The translations under genes were made by a program, and so were the position numbers. A DNA stretch of 50,680 bases from a bacterium (GTDB lineage Bacteria > Verrucomicrobiota > Verrucomicrobiia > Limisphaerales > J093), in assembly GCA_021823625.1 (NCBI GenBank), contig JAKANS010000012.1:1-50680 (forward strand), given 5' to 3'. The notes below the pieces were generated by a model that saw only the letters and a list, made by a program, of their open reading frames with translations, ran no database searches and was not told the DNA's origin. Position 1 is the first letter of the stretch. Each line of letters starts with the position of its first letter. Below, piece by piece: positions 26,082 to 36,008 of the stretch.

Positions 26082-26797
26082 GGCGCCGACCAGGGGCCGT
26101 GCCGACGATCATAATCCGCTGTAAGCGCGTCAGCCGTTGCGGTTTGGGAAACGCGGCGTTTCCCGGCTGCGCTCCGCCCGCACCCGCACCACAGGCCAGC
26201 GAGCGCGGCCTGCACCCGGTGTTTGGCCTCGAAGTCGAAGGGAATGCTGCTGACATGGCGAAAACCATCGAGCACCTCCTCGAGGCGTCCCGTGGCCCGC
26301 CCGGCCGTGACCGCGGCGTTCGCCAGGACGCCAACCACCTCCTCCGTGGGGTGCCGATACAACAGGTCCAGATAGACATCGATCCAACGTTCATAGCGAT
26401 GCTCGCTGGCCAGGCAGATCAAGAGACCGTGGGTGAGGACCGGTTCCTCGCCGGTGCCTCGAAATCCCCGGGTCGCCTCCTCCAACTCCTGCACCGTCTG
26501 GCTGACACACGCTGCCCCAGCGGACACGCCGCCGACTTCGCTCGCACGATGACCGCGCAACGCCACCGCCTGCCGGACCTGAACCGCATACAGGTAGCGA
26601 CGCGACAAAGCCTGGAGCCGGGCTCTGGCCGGCTCCACCTCCGAAAAGGACTTGGCGGAGGCGAAGTACTCGAGCGGGGGCACCTCATCCAAGGGGGAGG
26701 TCAAAGTCCGGGCGGGCGCAAGTCCGCGAAGTCCGAACGCGGCGGCTCCCGCGGTGGCCGTAAGTATGAGCGCGCGCAGTACCATCTGAGTTTTCAT
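26078..26797 (-). CDS. Exported protein of unknown function coupled to a signal peptidase
   Basis: About 239 residues from the ATG at 26797 (an upstream in-frame ATG at 26902 adds 35 residues with no signal-like feature). The N-terminus MKTQMVLRALILTATAGAAA is a typical signal segment. The mature part is alpha-helical, with SYR-type alternation that could be TPR-like (YERWIDVYLDLLYRHPTEEV, LEEVLDGFRHVSSIPF), but no family is recognised. Its stop codon overlaps the signal peptidase start as ATGA. A 7-bp hairpin lies just upstream of its start. Confidence 0.6.
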   Translation of the reverse strand: MKTQMVLRALILTATAGAAAFGLRGLAPARTLTSPLDEVPPLEYFASAKSFSEVEPARARLQALSRRYLYAVQVRQAVALRGHRASEVGGVSAGAACVSQTVQELEEATRGFRGTGEEPVLTHGLLICLASEHRYERWIDVYLDLLYRHPTEEVVGVLANAAVTAGRATGRLEEVLDGFRHVSSIPFDFEAKHRVQAALAGLWCGCGRSAAGKRRVSQTATADALTADYDRRHGPWSAP

Positions 26798-26805
26798 GCG
26801 TATGT

Positions 26806-26822
26806 GCCCCGAGCTTCGGGGC
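26806..26822 (-). promoter_or_regulatory. Hairpin directly upstream of the secreted-protein start
   Basis: GCCCCGA / TCGGGGC with a 3-base loop, ending 9 bases before ATG 26797 on the minus strand. It covers the region of the expected ribosome binding site and may limit translation. No T-run follows, so it is not an intrinsic terminator. Confidence 0.35.
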
Positions 26823-26939
26823 GGGTTTGAGCCCCGGCGTGGGGTCATTACGCTCGGCTCGTTCCACCCCCTACTTGCGAAAACGCGGCCGGGAACCCGC
26901 AAAGGATCGGTGGGTGTCGCTGGCTTGGATTTCCAGCGA

Positions 26940-27270
26940 CTAGGCCAGGCTGCGCATTTCGCGCCGCAGCCAGACCCGGGCGTAGGTCCAGAGACTCTCC
27001 GTTGTCCGTTTGGCCAGGCCCATGGCCGTGGCCGCCTCCTCCATCGTCATGCCGACAAAATAGCGCAGCTTGACCAACTCGGCGGCGGCCGGATCGACTT
27101 TGGCGAGTTTGTCGAGCGCCTCGTGAACCGCCAGCAATTCATCGGGCGGGGCGGCGGGCACCAGCACCGATTCATCCAGTTCGACCGGTTCGGCGCCGCT
27201 CCCGCGTTTCTGGCTCTTCTTGCGTCGGGCGTGCTCGACCAGAATGCGTCGCATCGCCTCCGCCGCCGCA
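26940..27270 (-). pseudogene. C-terminal half of an ECF-type sigma factor
   Basis: The frame encodes AAAEAMRRILVEHARRKKSQ, then EALDKLAKVDPAAAELVKLR and the region-4 helix-turn-helix GMTMEEAATAMGLAKRTTES, ending WAYARVWLRREM-like. This is the C-terminal half (sigma region 4) of the ECF sigma factors that pair with Ser/Thr kinases in Verrucomicrobiota and Planctomycetota. Region 2, needed for promoter melting, is missing: upstream the sequence becomes a kinase gene in another frame. An ATG exists at 27254, but a region-4-only product is unlikely to work as a sigma factor. Confidence 0.75.
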
Positions 27271-27631
27271 CCGGCTCCTCCTGTTCCGCCAGGTACACCA
27301 CCCCCGCGCCGCCCTCACCGATCTTTTGGAGCAGCCGATAACGTCCGATGCGGTCCCCCGCCCTTTCGGCCGGAGTTCCAGCCGGCGCGGTCTCGTCTCC
27401 GGCCAGGCCGGCACCGGGCGGGGCGGACGGTCTGCCGCCGACGGCAGGGGTCTCCAGGAAGCTACCCATCGCAGTCTCCTCCCCCAGCAGGGCCTCCACC
27501 CGGCGACGCAAAGCCGGGTCATCGCTGCAGGCCTCGGCCAGATAGGCGGCCCGCTCAGCCGGCGTAGTCATGGCCCGGGCGCCCAGGAAGAGCAGCCGCT
27601 CGCGCGGTGACGTATCCAATTCAGCACTCAT
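27260..27631 (-). pseudogene. N-terminal fragment of a Ser/Thr protein kinase
   Basis: From ATG 27631 the protein starts MSAELDTSPRERLLFLGARA and has the helical N-terminal segment typical of these kinases (YLAEACSDDPALRRRVEALL), then IGRYRLLQKIGEGGAGVVYL, the glycine-rich ATP loop, and EQEEPVRRR. Immediately afterwards, where the catalytic lysine should appear, the sequence turns into the sigma factor gene in a different frame. All catalytic residues are absent. The junction falls in a GCGGCGGCGG run (27260-27270) common to both genes. Confidence 0.75.
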
Positions 27632-27854
27632 GAACCCAAACCAAGTTTTTCACAATGCCGCCTCAAAGTCCCGCGGGCAATGGCCGGGGGCGACCCCGGG
27701 CACGCAGTTCACCGGCGGCGTTGGACCCAGACCGTGCCCTCACCTGAAAGTGCGCAGGATCGCGTTGGAGTCCGCTGCGGACGCCGGATCGACGGCGGGC
27801 GATCGGCGAAGACGCCGGCGACCGACTGGCTTTGGATCAAGACGGCGATGGCAT

Positions 27855-28067
27855 TCAGCTTCCTTCCTTGTACTTGGCAACGATCAAGAGAATCGCGGCC
27901 ATCAGCGCCTCGGCGGCGATGAACCAGTACGGGCTGCGCGCCAGGTAAGGGAAGCCGAAGAAACACAGCAGCCAGATGCCGATGAAGATCAGCGGCAGCT
28001 TGGGTTCATCGACCACCCACAGGCGGATGGCCGCGAACCAGAAGACGATCATCGCGAACAGGCCCAT
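27855..28067 (-). CDS. Small two-helix membrane protein (70 aa)
   Basis: ATG 28067, 33 bases after the lipoamide dehydrogenase stop, probably the same transcript. Two hydrophobic segments (MGLFAMIVFWFAAIRLWV and PLIFIGIWLLCFFGF, with a further YWFIAAEALMAAILLIVA) give two or three membrane helices. The tail KYKEGS is polar. No family is recognised. Confidence 0.6.
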   Translation of the reverse strand: MGLFAMIVFWFAAIRLWVVDEPKLPLIFIGIWLLCFFGFPYLARSPYWFIAAEALMAAILLIVAKYKEGS

Positions 28068-28099
28068 CGCGGCTGTCGGTCAAGTGTTGGAGGAAACGG

Positions 28100-29488
28100 T
28101 CAAACATGAATCGCCTGCCCCGTCACGGCCAATGCCGCTTCTTTGAGCGACTCGGCCAGGGTCGGGTGAGCGTGGCAGACGCGGGCGATGTCTTCGCTGC
28201 TCGCGCCAAACGCCATTGCCGCGGCGGCTTCGGCGATCAAATCGCCGGCGCGCGGGCCGATGATGTGGACTCCCAAGACACGGTCGGTCTTCGCGTCGGC
28301 CAGCACTTTCACGCGGCCTTCGGTCTGGCCGAGTGACCGCGCCCGGCCACTGCCCATGAACGGAAACACGCCCTTGCGGTACTCGGCCTTCTCATCTTTG
28401 AGTTGATCTTCGCTGCGGCCCACCGACGCGATCTCCGGGTGCGTGTAAACCACGCCGGGAATCGTGTTGTAGTCCACGTGACCGTAGCCGGTGACGAGAC
28501 GCTCGACGCAGGCGATGCCTTCCTCCTCGGCCTTGTGCGCCAGCATCGGCCCGCGGATCACGTCGCCGAGGGCGAAGACGCCCGACGCCTGCGTTGCGAA
28601 GTGATCGTCCACGGGGATGCGGCCTTTCTCGTCGAGCGCGAGGCCGCTGGTGTCGAGGCCGAGGTTGTCGGTGTTTGGCACACGGCCAACGGCGAGCAGG
28701 ACGCGGTCGCACTCGACCGGTTCCGCGCCTTCAATTTCAACGCGGCAGCCTTTCTTGGTGGTCTTCGCCGCAGTGACGCGGGCGCCGAGGCGGAACTCGA
28801 GGCCTTGCTTGGTGAAAATTTTTTGCGCCTCAGCCGCGAGTTCGCTGTCCATGCCCGGCAGAATGCGCGGCAGGAATTCGAGCACGGTGACCTTCGCGCC
28901 CAGCCGGCTCCAGACCGAGCTGAGTTCGAGGCCGATGTAACCGGCGCCGATCACGACCAGTTGCTTGGGCACTTCCGGATAGCACAACGCCTCCGTGCTG
29001 GTGCCGATGCGGTCGCCGTCCAACTCGACGCCTTTCAGCGGCGCGGGCTTGCTGCCGGTGGCGATGAGGATGTGTTTCGCAGAAAGCTCGATCATGCCGT
29101 CTTTGCTTTCAACGATGACCTGGCCAGGTCCGGCCAGCCGCCCGTGGCCGGCGAAGCGAGTGACTTTGTTTTTCTTGAACAGGCCCTCGACGCCCTTGGT
29201 GAGCGTGGTGACGACGGTGTCTTTGCGCCGGAGCATCGCGGGCAAATCGAGCTCGACCGCGCCGAGCTTGATGCCGTGGCGGGCGAAGTCGCCTTTTGCC
29301 TCCGCGAATTTCTCGCTGGATTCGAGCAGAACCTTGCTGGGGATGCAGCCAATGCGCAGGCAGGTGCCGCCGAGCGCGGCTTCGCGCTCGATGCAGGCGA
29401 CGGTGAGGCCGAGTTGCGCGGCCTTGATGGCGGCCACATAGCCGCCCGGTCCAGCGCCGATGACGATGAGATCGAATGCGGTTGGCAT
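28100..29488 (-). CDS. lpdA: Dihydrolipoyl dehydrogenase (E3)
   Basis: 462 residues from ATG 29488, the normal length of this flavoprotein; the longer frame to 29602 adds a low-complexity lead. FAD-binding DLIVIGAGPGGYVAAIKAAQ, the redox disulphide GGTCLRIGCIPSK, the NAD-binding VVIGAGYIGLELSSVWSRLG and the C-terminal active-site HAHPTLAESL (His-x4-Glu) are all present. It reoxidises dihydrolipoamide of pyruvate or 2-oxoglutarate dehydrogenase or the glycine cleavage system with NAD+. No E1/E2 gene is adjacent. A strongly palindromic region lies upstream. Confidence 0.95.
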   Translation of the reverse strand: MPTAFDLIVIGAGPGGYVAAIKAAQLGLTVACIEREAALGGTCLRIGCIPSKVLLESSEKFAEAKGDFARHGIKLGAVELDLPAMLRRKDTVVTTLTKGVEGLFKKNKVTRFAGHGRLAGPGQVIVESKDGMIELSAKHILIATGSKPAPLKGVELDGDRIGTSTEALCYPEVPKQLVVIGAGYIGLELSSVWSRLGAKVTVLEFLPRILPGMDSELAAEAQKIFTKQGLEFRLGARVTAAKTTKKGCRVEIEGAEPVECDRVLLAVGRVPNTDNLGLDTSGLALDEKGRIPVDDHFATQASGVFALGDVIRGPMLAHKAEEEGIACVERLVTGYGHVDYNTIPGVVYTHPEIASVGRSEDQLKDEKAEYRKGVFPFMGSGRARSLGQTEGRVKVLADAKTDRVLGVHIIGPRAGDLIAEAAAAMAFGASSEDIARVCHAHPTLAESLKEAALAVTGQAIHV

Positions 29489-29539
29489 CGGCCGGAACAC
29501 TCGCGCGACGGAACCAGCCCGGCAAGCGCGAGGTAGATC

Positions 29540-29612
29540 CTGATTTGGTGGCGGCGGTGCTGCCGCACCGCCCTGCGCCGCCGCCGCGGCGCAGCCACCC
29601 ATTTGAAATCAG
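29540..29612. repeat. Compound palindrome: outer stem enclosing two perfect hairpins
   Basis: Every segment pairs. Outer stem: CTGATTT (29540-29546) with AAATCAG (29606-29612), then GGTGGC (29547-29552) with GCCACC (29594-29599), with a 6-base bulge on the right side. Inside are two back-to-back 8-bp hairpins with 4-base loops: GGCGGTGC/GCACCGCC (29553-29572) and TGCGCCGC/GCGGCGCA (29574-29593), separated by one base. The result is a compact three-way junction. It sits in the 159-base gap between threonine aldolase and lpdA. It lacks a U-run, so it is not a standard terminator; a REP-like or miniature mobile palindrome, or an RNA processing/stability element, is more likely. Confidence 0.75.
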
Positions 29613-29647
29613 AACGCTGCCAGGCGCGATGCGGGGCTCGGGCCGGC

Positions 29648-30676
29648 CTAACGCAGCGCCGTCCGCAGCGCCGCGATGGCGGTTTCAATGTCGGCCGCGG
29701 AAACTTCGAGGTTGGTCACGGCGCGAATGGTGTCGGGTCCGCTGGCGAGGACGAGCACGTCGGCAGCTTTGAGTCGCGCGACCAAATCGGCGGCCGGGAC
29801 GCGCGTGACGCGGAAATAGACGAGGTTGGTTTCCACCGTGGCCGGGTCAATATCGACGCCGGGCATTTCCGCCAGCGCGGTCGCCAGGCGGCGAGCGTTG
29901 GCGTGGTCTTCGGCCAAGCGCTCGCGGTGATGCTCCAAAGCGTGCAACGCGCCGGCCGCGATGATCCCGACCTGCCGCATCCCGCCGCCGAATTGTTTTC
30001 GGAAGCGGCGCGCGCGCTCGATCAACTTCTGCGGACCGGTCAGCGCGGAACCGACCGGCGCGCCGAGACCTTTTGAGAAGCACACGCTGACGGTGTCAAA
30101 CAGCGCCGCGTAATCGCGCTCCGGCACGCCGCTGGCCACGCTGGCGTTCCAGAGGCGGGCGCCGTCGAGGTGGAGTTTCAAACCGTGTTGACGCGCGGTC
30201 GTCGCGACTTCCGAAAGACGGTCGAGCGGCCAGACCTTGCCGCCGCCGCGGTTGTGGGTGTTTTCCACGCAGACCAGGCGCGTGGGCGGAAAGTGAACGT
30301 CCGCCGGGCGCAACGCCGCTGCCACGTCCGCGCCGGTGAACACGCCGCGCGTGCCGGCCAGGCAACGGCACATGACCCCGCTCAGCGCCGCTGGGCCGCC
30401 CGCCTCGTAGAAATAGATGTGCGCGTTCGCGTCGAGGAGGATTTCGTCGCCGGGCTGGGTGTGGACGCGGACGGCGAGCTGGTTCGCCATCGCGCCGGAC
30501 GGGACGAAGAGCGCCGCTTCTTTGCCGAGCACCTCGGCGACGCGGGTTTCAAGGCGTTGCACGGTGGGGTCGTCGCCAAAGACGTCGTCGCCCACCTCGG
30601 CCTCCGCCATCGCGCGGCGCATGGCGGAGGTGGGCTTGGTGACGGTGTCGCTGCGGAGATCGATCGGGCGGTTCAT
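29648..30676 (-). CDS. ltaE: Low-specificity L-threonine aldolase family enzyme
   Basis: 342 residues from ATG 30676 (the longer frame from 30901 adds a lead that does not look coding). The N-terminus [19 protein letters not shown] is the family signature. [11 protein letters not shown], the substrate-site ENTHNRGGG and the PLP-binding lysine in [17 protein letters not shown] are intact, as is the FGGGMRQVG motif. The fold-type I PLP enzyme cleaves threonine/allo-threonine to glycine and acetaldehyde, in the cytoplasm. The downstream lpdA could link it to glycine cleavage, but the gap and palindrome argue against a tight operon. Confidence 0.92.
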   Translation of the reverse strand: MNRPIDLRSDTVTKPTSAMRRAMAEAEVGDDVFGDDPTVQRLETRVAEVLGKEAALFVPSGAMANQLAVRVHTQPGDEILLDANAHIYFYEAGGPAALSGVMCRCLAGTRGVFTGADVAAALRPADVHFPPTRLVCVENTHNRGGGKVWPLDRLSEVATTARQHGLKLHLDGARLWNASVASGVPERDYAALFDTVSVCFSKGLGAPVGSALTGPQKLIERARRFRKQFGGGMRQVGIIAAGALHALEHHRERLAEDHANARRLATALAEMPGVDIDPATVETNLVYFRVTRVPAADLVARLKAADVLVLASGPDTIRAVTNLEVSAADIETAIAALRTALR

Positions 30677-30756
30677 GGCGGCGCAGCCTAGCGGGCCGGC
30701 AGGCTGATGGCCAGTGGCTTGCGCCGGGTTGGCGGCGAAGCCTGACGAATCGATTC

Positions 30757-30772
30757 TTGGCACGAGATGTGC
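30757..30772 (+). promoter_or_regulatory. Candidate sigma-54 promoter
   Basis: TTGGCACGAGATGTGC has the invariant GG and GC of the -24/-12 elements at the required 10-base spacing and a perfect TTGGCACG -24 half; the -12 half (GTGC) deviates from TTGC. The gene start lies 37 bases downstream. No -35/-10 pair of sigma-70 type is evident here. One-site evidence only. Confidence 0.35.
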
Positions 30773-30809
30773 GAGTATTTCACAAGCAGTCCTAAACCCA
30801 AATACCGTT

Positions 30810-33800
30810 ATGCGGCCCTCGTTCCGATTCCTCCAAGCGGTTGCCGTCCTGTCTTTTGTTCTGGCGGTGCAGGCCGGTCCCGGCACTCTGAACTTCAGCA
30901 ACTATCGTTCTGGCTTCGGCGTGGACGCGCCGGTGTATGACGTGGATTGCCAGACTCCGCTGGGCAGCGCTTTCCTGGGCCAAATCTACGCCGGGCCCTC
31001 GCCCGACAGCCTGGCGCCCGTGGGCGCGGCCATTGCCTTCAAGGACGTGAACTACCAGGGGACCGGCTATGTGATCGGTGGGGCGGTGGTGGTTAACACG
31101 GTCGAGGCGGGCCAGGTGGCTTATGTCCAGTTGCGGGCTTGGGATCGCTCTGGAGGCTGGACTGAAGTTCCACCGCCGCCAACGAGGTTTGGCATTTCCA
31201 AGACCATCCAAGTGGTGCTCGGTGGCGACCGCGGCGACGGTATGCCGCCCGTGGTGCCGCCTGACCTCGTAGGCTTGGAGAGCTTCTGCCTGGTTCCCCG
31301 ACCGCCCACGATCACCCAAGAACCCGCGGACGGTGTCGTACTTCCGGGCCAATCATTCCGGTTCGAAGTCTTGGTGCACAGCGCCCAGCCGGTCGCCTAC
31401 CAATGGCGGTTCAACGGCGTGGACATTCCCGGCGCGACTCTGAGTGCTTACGGCATCTCCAGCGTGGGCGCCACCGACCTGGGCACTTACCAAGTCTTGG
31501 TAAGCAGTGCATTTGGCGAAACCTTGAGCCGCGAAGCCCGGCTCAGCTTCCGAACGCCGCCGCCCGGCGCCACCGTGTGGTTCAGCAATCAGGCCGCCGG
31601 GATGGATGCGCCGGTCTTTGACGTGAACTGCACAACGCGGCTGGCCGGTCCGGGCTTCGTCGCCCAGCTTTGGGCGGGGCCGGCGGCGGACCAACTCGCA
31701 CCGGCGAGCCCGGCGCTGCCGTTTGGGAACGGCAGCCAGGCCGGGTATTGGCAAACCGACGATCCCTGGCTGGTGCTCACGAACGTGGTGCCCGGCGCGG
31801 CGGCCTTCGTGCAAGTCCGCGCGTGGGAGCTCGTCGTCGGCGAAACCTACGCGGAAGCCGCGGCGGCCGGCGCCAAGCATGGCGAATCGGAGGTGCTCCA
31901 AATCGTCGCTGGCGGCGCGGGTGACCCACCGGCGTTCCCCGTGGTGTTGGCCGGGCTGCAAAGCTTCTGTCTGGTGGAAGCGCCTGCCATTGGCGGCCAG
32001 CCGGTCGGCGCGGTGGTGCCGCTCGGGTATCCGTTTTCGCTCACGGTGGAGGCCATCAGCACGACGCCGATGACTTACCAGTGGCGCTTGAACGGTCAGG
32101 ACATTGCCGGGGCCACCGAAGCCACGCTGGCCATCGCCGCGGCCGAAACCACTCACGCGGGCGCCTACAGCGTGGTGGTGAGCAATGTCGGCGGCTCGCG
32201 CGCCAGTGCCGAGGCCTTGATCCAGATTCGCGAGTTTCCCGCCGGGGCATTGGTCTATTTCAGCAACCTGGTGCCGCCGGCCAGTGTCGATGCCCCCGGG
32301 CTGGACGCGGAGACGGGTAGCCGGCTCGAAGGCCCGGCCTACCTCGCCCAATTGTATGCCGGCCCAACGCCGGAGTTGCTCGCGCCGGTGGGCCGGCCGC
32401 AGCCGTTCCAGAGCGGTGTTGGCGCGGGCTATTGGGAGACTCCCGAGGATTCATGGCTGAACATTCCCACCGTGGTACCGGGCGCGACCGCGTACGCGCA
32501 GGTGAAGGTGTGGGAAAGCCGGGGCGGCTGGCATTTCGAGGAAGCCGTCGCGGCCGGCGCGAAGGCCGGATCGTCCGAAGTATTGGCAGTGGCCACTGGC
32601 GGCGGCGACCCGATGGTGCTGTGGCCGACGTTGCGCGGGCTGCAGAGTTTTTTCGTCACTCATGCGCCGGTGTTCACCCAGCAGCCTGCGTCCGCCACCG
32701 TGACGGCTGGGACGACGGTGACGTTCGAGGCTCAGACCAGCCCCGCGGTTTGGGTGACGAACCAGTGGTATTTCAACGGCCAGCCCATTCCCGGCGCGCA
32801 CTCAGGAACCCTCGTGGTCGCCAACGCCCAGTTGGTGGACGAGGGTGATTACGTGCTGGTGGCACAGAACGGCGCCGGCAGCGTCGCCAGCGAACCGGCG
32901 CACTTGACGGTGACGGATCCCAGCCGCGGCACGGTGAACTTCAACAACTACGCGCCCATCTCGGGGATCGACGCACCGGTGTTTGCCGCGGATGGCGTGA
33001 CACGGGCCGAGGGCGCCAGCTTGCGCGCGCAACTCTGGGCCGGGCCGGACGTGGATCATCTGATGCCGGCCGGCGAAGCGGCGCGGTTCCGGCCTGAAGT
33101 TGGCGCCGGCTATTGGACCAGCGCCAACAGCCTGCGGACGCTGCCGAACGTTCTGGCCGGGGAAGTCGCGACCGTGCAGGTGCGGGTCTGGGACGCGGCG
33201 GTCGCGCCAAGTTTCGAGACCGCAGTCGCGGGTGGCGCGAAGTACGGTTTGTCAGCGGCCTTCACGGTCAAGACGGGCGGCGCTGGCGAGCCGCCCAGCG
33301 TCCCGACGGATCTGGTAGGCTTGCAGAGTTTCGTGCTTCAGCCGGCGCTGATGATCACGAGCCAGCCGGCCGGGGGCCTGTTCTTCGTGGGCGAACCGGT
33401 GGCCTTGGAAGTCGGAGCGAGCGGCAGCGGGGCGCTAACTTTTCAATGGCTGAAGAACGGTCAACCGCTCGCCGGCGCGACCTCGGCCCGGTTTGAACTC
33501 GCGGCGGCGAAGCTAAAAGACGCGGGCTATTACAGCGTGGAAGTCCGCGACGGCAGCCGCGCGGTGGCCAGCACGCCGGTGGTGTTGGGCGTGATGCCGG
33601 TGCCGGACGGCGCCAGCGTCGCTTTCAGCAACCACGATTCCGGGTCGGGTTTGGACACGCCGGTGTTCGACGTGGACGGAACGAGCCGGCTGGCGGGCGC
33701 GGGGTTTGTCGCCCAATTGTGGGCCGGCGCGACCGCGGAGACGATGGCGCCGGTGAACGAGCCGGTGCCGTTTCTGAGCGGCGCGGAGGCCGGTTACTGG

Positions 33801-35744
33801 GAGGCGGGTTGGCAACCCAGCCTGACGATCCCCGGGCTGGCCGCCGGCGCGCAGGCAGTGGTCCAGGTGCGGGTCTGGGAAGTGGCAAGCGGCGCCAGCT
33901 TTGCCGAGGCGCGCGCGGCCGGCGAACGCATCGGCGCCTCCCAATTGCTTGAGATTACGACCGGCGGCGCCGGCGCGGCGAGTCCGTGGCCGGCGGCTTT
34001 GACGGGCTTGGCGAGCTTTCGCTTGAGCCACCTGCCGAGAATCACCACTGCGCCGGGCAGCCTGACGGTGGTGCAAAAACGTGCGGCGACTTTGTCGGTG
34101 GAGGTTGCCAGTCCCGACCCGGTGACGTTTCAATGGTATTCGAACGGCGAAGCGATTCCTGGCGCAACGGCGGACAAGCTGCGGCTTGCGGCGGTGACTC
34201 CAGCCGATGCGGGTCAGTACACCGTGACGGTCAGCAACTGGGTGGGCGAGGTGACCAGCGCGCCGGCGATGCTGGCAGTGCTGACGCCAACCAGCGGCGG
34301 AGAAATCCTCTTGCGGACGAGTTACAGCGTTGGCGCGCCAGTCTTCGACGACGACGGAAGGGCGCGGCTGGCAGGCTCCCGGTATGTTGGCCAACTCTGG
34401 GGCGGCACGACCCCGGAGGGTCTGAAGCCGGTTTCAACGGCGGTCGTTTTCGGCAGCGGGACGGGCGCGGGGTATTTGTACGGCCCGGTGGTGCGCCTGA
34501 CGAACGTGCCACCCGACATCACGGTGTATGTGCAGGTGCGTGCTTGGGACACCCTTTTCGGTCGGGACTTCGCGAGCGCCGATGCCGTGGGCCGGGCCGG
34601 AAGCTCCGAGGTGTTTTCAGTGGTGACCGGCGGGTTGGGCTTGGCGCCAGCCGCCCTGGTCGGTTTGAAATCGTTCAGCCTGGCGCAGCCCGAGCCGCCG
34701 GTCATCCTCCGGCAGCCTCCAGATTACTACTGGGTGATCGAAGGCACGGCGATCTACTTCGACGTGGTGGCGACCAACTTCGTGAGCGTGTCCTGGGAGC
34801 GCCAGACCGCGGCGGGGTGGGTGCCGATGGCCGGCGTCAACACGCCCCGGCTGGATTTCGTGGCCGCGACCGTTCAGGACGCTGGTGACTTCCGGGCGGT
34901 GCTTTCAGGTGTCAGCGGCGTTTCGGTGGCAAGCGCTCCCGCCACGCTGGCGGTCGGCCGGACGTTGCGGGCTGGCGCCACGGACGGAAATTTCTCGCTC
35001 AAAGTGACACCCGGCAGCGGACCCGTAATGGTCATCGAGGGTTCGACCAACCTCACTCGCTGGGACGTGTTGGACCGAATCACCAATGAAACCGCGGTGA
35101 TCGAACTGCAGGAAGCCCCGGACGCCTGGCAGCAACCGACACGTTTTTACCGTGCCCGCGACGCGGTGACCGGCCAGGTCGCCAGCGATAACATCGCCGG
35201 TTTTGTGGCGGTCGAATTGCTGCCGGGCTTCACGATGATGGGCGTGCCATTGCTGGCGCCCAGTTCCAAGGTTGCCGATCTGTTCGCTGGAATGCCGGAA
35301 TGGACCGAGGTTTACAAGTACTACCCCGACGGCCGGGGTTTCACCATCAACACTCTGTTCGACGGGGCCTGGACAGAGCGCGACGAAACACTGCTGCCTG
35401 GCGAAGGCGCGCTGGTCCTCAACCAGACTGACGACGTTTATTACCTGACGCTGCGCGGCGACGTCGCGACCGGAGAAATCCACCAGCCGCTCCCGGCCAA
35501 TTGGTCGCTCCAAACGGCGATGGTGCCGCTGGCCGGGCAACTCGACAGCGACTTCGCCTGCCCGTTCGAGCAACTCGACATCGTGGCCCGCGTGGATTCC
35601 TGGTCGGCCACGATGGTCCTGTCGGTGTACGCGGATGGTGGGTGGGTGTTGGGACCGGCGCCTGTCGTTCAGCCAGGCGAAGCATTTTGGATTTGGAAGG
35701 GCGCCCCAGCCGACTGGAGCTTCAGGTTCGATCCACCCGAATGA
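30810..35744 (+). CDS. Giant secreted protein of alternating Ig-like and 'DAPV' modules
   Basis: 1,644 residues from ATG 30810; signal peptide [18 protein letters not shown]. The body has six copies of a roughly 230-residue unit. Each starts with a short strand and a DAPVFDVDG-like motif, then [12 protein letters not shown] (units at about residues 25, 250, 480, 707, 935 and 1,163), followed by an Ig-like domain ([69 protein letters not shown]). The last 250 residues hold a beta-rich end ([20 protein letters not shown]) and a module with two matching halves ([14 protein letters not shown], then [12 protein letters not shown]). No catalytic motif is visible; a surface or matrix role is inferred. 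A sigma-54-like site precedes it. Confidence 0.88.
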   Translation: MRPSFRFLQAVAVLSFVLAVQAGPGTLNFSNYRSGFGVDAPVYDVDCQTPLGSAFLGQIYAGPSPDSLAPVGAAIAFKDVNYQGTGYVIGGAVVVNTVEAGQVAYVQLRAWDRSGGWTEVPPPPTRFGISKTIQVVLGGDRGDGMPPVVPPDLVGLESFCLVPRPPTITQEPADGVVLPGQSFRFEVLVHSAQPVAYQWRFNGVDIPGATLSAYGISSVGATDLGTYQVLVSSAFGETLSREARLSFRTPPPGATVWFSNQAAGMDAPVFDVNCTTRLAGPGFVAQLWAGPAADQLAPASPALPFGNGSQAGYWQTDDPWLVLTNVVPGAAAFVQVRAWELVVGETYAEAAAAGAKHGESEVLQIVAGGAGDPPAFPVVLAGLQSFCLVEAPAIGGQPVGAVVPLGYPFSLTVEAISTTPMTYQWRLNGQDIAGATEATLAIAAAETTHAGAYSVVVSNVGGSRASAEALIQIREFPAGALVYFSNLVPPASVDAPGLDAETGSRLEGPAYLAQLYAGPTPELLAPVGRPQPFQSGVGAGYWETPEDSWLNIPTVVPGATAYAQVKVWESRGGWHFEEAVAAGAKAGSSEVLAVATGGGDPMVLWPTLRGLQSFFVTHAPVFTQQPASATVTAGTTVTFEAQTSPAVWVTNQWYFNGQPIPGAHSGTLVVANAQLVDEGDYVLVAQNGAGSVASEPAHLTVTDPSRGTVNFNNYAPISGIDAPVFAADGVTRAEGASLRAQLWAGPDVDHLMPAGEAARFRPEVGAGYWTSANSLRTLPNVLAGEVATVQVRVWDAAVAPSFETAVAGGAKYGLSAAFTVKTGGAGEPPSVPTDLVGLQSFVLQPALMITSQPAGGLFFVGEPVALEVGASGSGALTFQWLKNGQPLAGATSARFELAAAKLKDAGYYSVEVRDGSRAVASTPVVLGVMPVPDGASVAFSNHDSGSGLDTPVFDVDGTSRLAGAGFVAQLWAGATAETMAPVNEPVPFLSGAEAGYWEAGWQPSLTIPGLAAGAQAVVQVRVWEVASGASFAEARAAGERIGASQLLEITTGGAGAASPWPAALTGLASFRLSHLPRITTAPGSLTVVQKRAATLSVEVASPDPVTFQWYSNGEAIPGATADKLRLAAVTPADAGQYTVTVSNWVGEVTSAPAMLAVLTPTSGGEILLRTSYSVGAPVFDDDGRARLAGSRYVGQLWGGTTPEGLKPVSTAVVFGSGTGAGYLYGPVVRLTNVPPDITVYVQVRAWDTLFGRDFASADAVGRAGSSEVFSVVTGGLGLAPAALVGLKSFSLAQPEPPVILRQPPDYYWVIEGTAIYFDVVATNFVSVSWERQTAAGWVPMAGVNTPRLDFVAATVQDAGDFRAVLSGVSGVSVASAPATLAVGRTLRAGATDGNFSLKVTPGSGPVMVIEGSTNLTRWDVLDRITNETAVIELQEAPDAWQQPTRFYRARDAVTGQVASDNIAGFVAVELLPGFTMMGVPLLAPSSKVADLFAGMPEWTEVYKYYPDGRGFTINTLFDGAWTERDETLLPGEGALVLNQTDDVYYLTLRGDVATGEIHQPLPANWSLQTAMVPLAGQLDSDFACPFEQLDIVARVDSWSATMVLSVYADGGWVLGPAPVVQPGEAFWIWKGAPADWSFRFDPPE

Positions 35745-35932
35745 TGTATGTCTCCCTTGCCCGCTTCCGAATTCACGAGACGGTCCCGCCGGACAACGGT
35801 TCGCGGCTACCGGCGCTCCGGGCAGTCATGCGATGGGCAGCCACGAAGGTCATTGGCGGCGTTCAAGTTGCGCGACGCTGGCGGGTTGCGAACCAGTCCC
35901 GACGCGGCCCCAAAAAAACGTTGAATAAGCGA

Positions 35933-35960
35933 TTGACAACCTGTTCTCAACAAATACACT
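35933..35960 (+). promoter_or_regulatory. Sigma-70-type promoter of the FecR-domain gene
   Basis: TTGACA (35933-35938, perfect -35), 16-base spacer, TACACT (35955-35960, -10 with 4 of 6 matches). The start codon is 49 bases downstream of the -10. A-rich sequence CAAAAAAACG lies just before. Confidence 0.55.
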
Positions 35961-36008
35961 GCGTCCATGTCAGTCAGGTTGTATGGAAAAAACGATTGCG
36001 GAACACCT

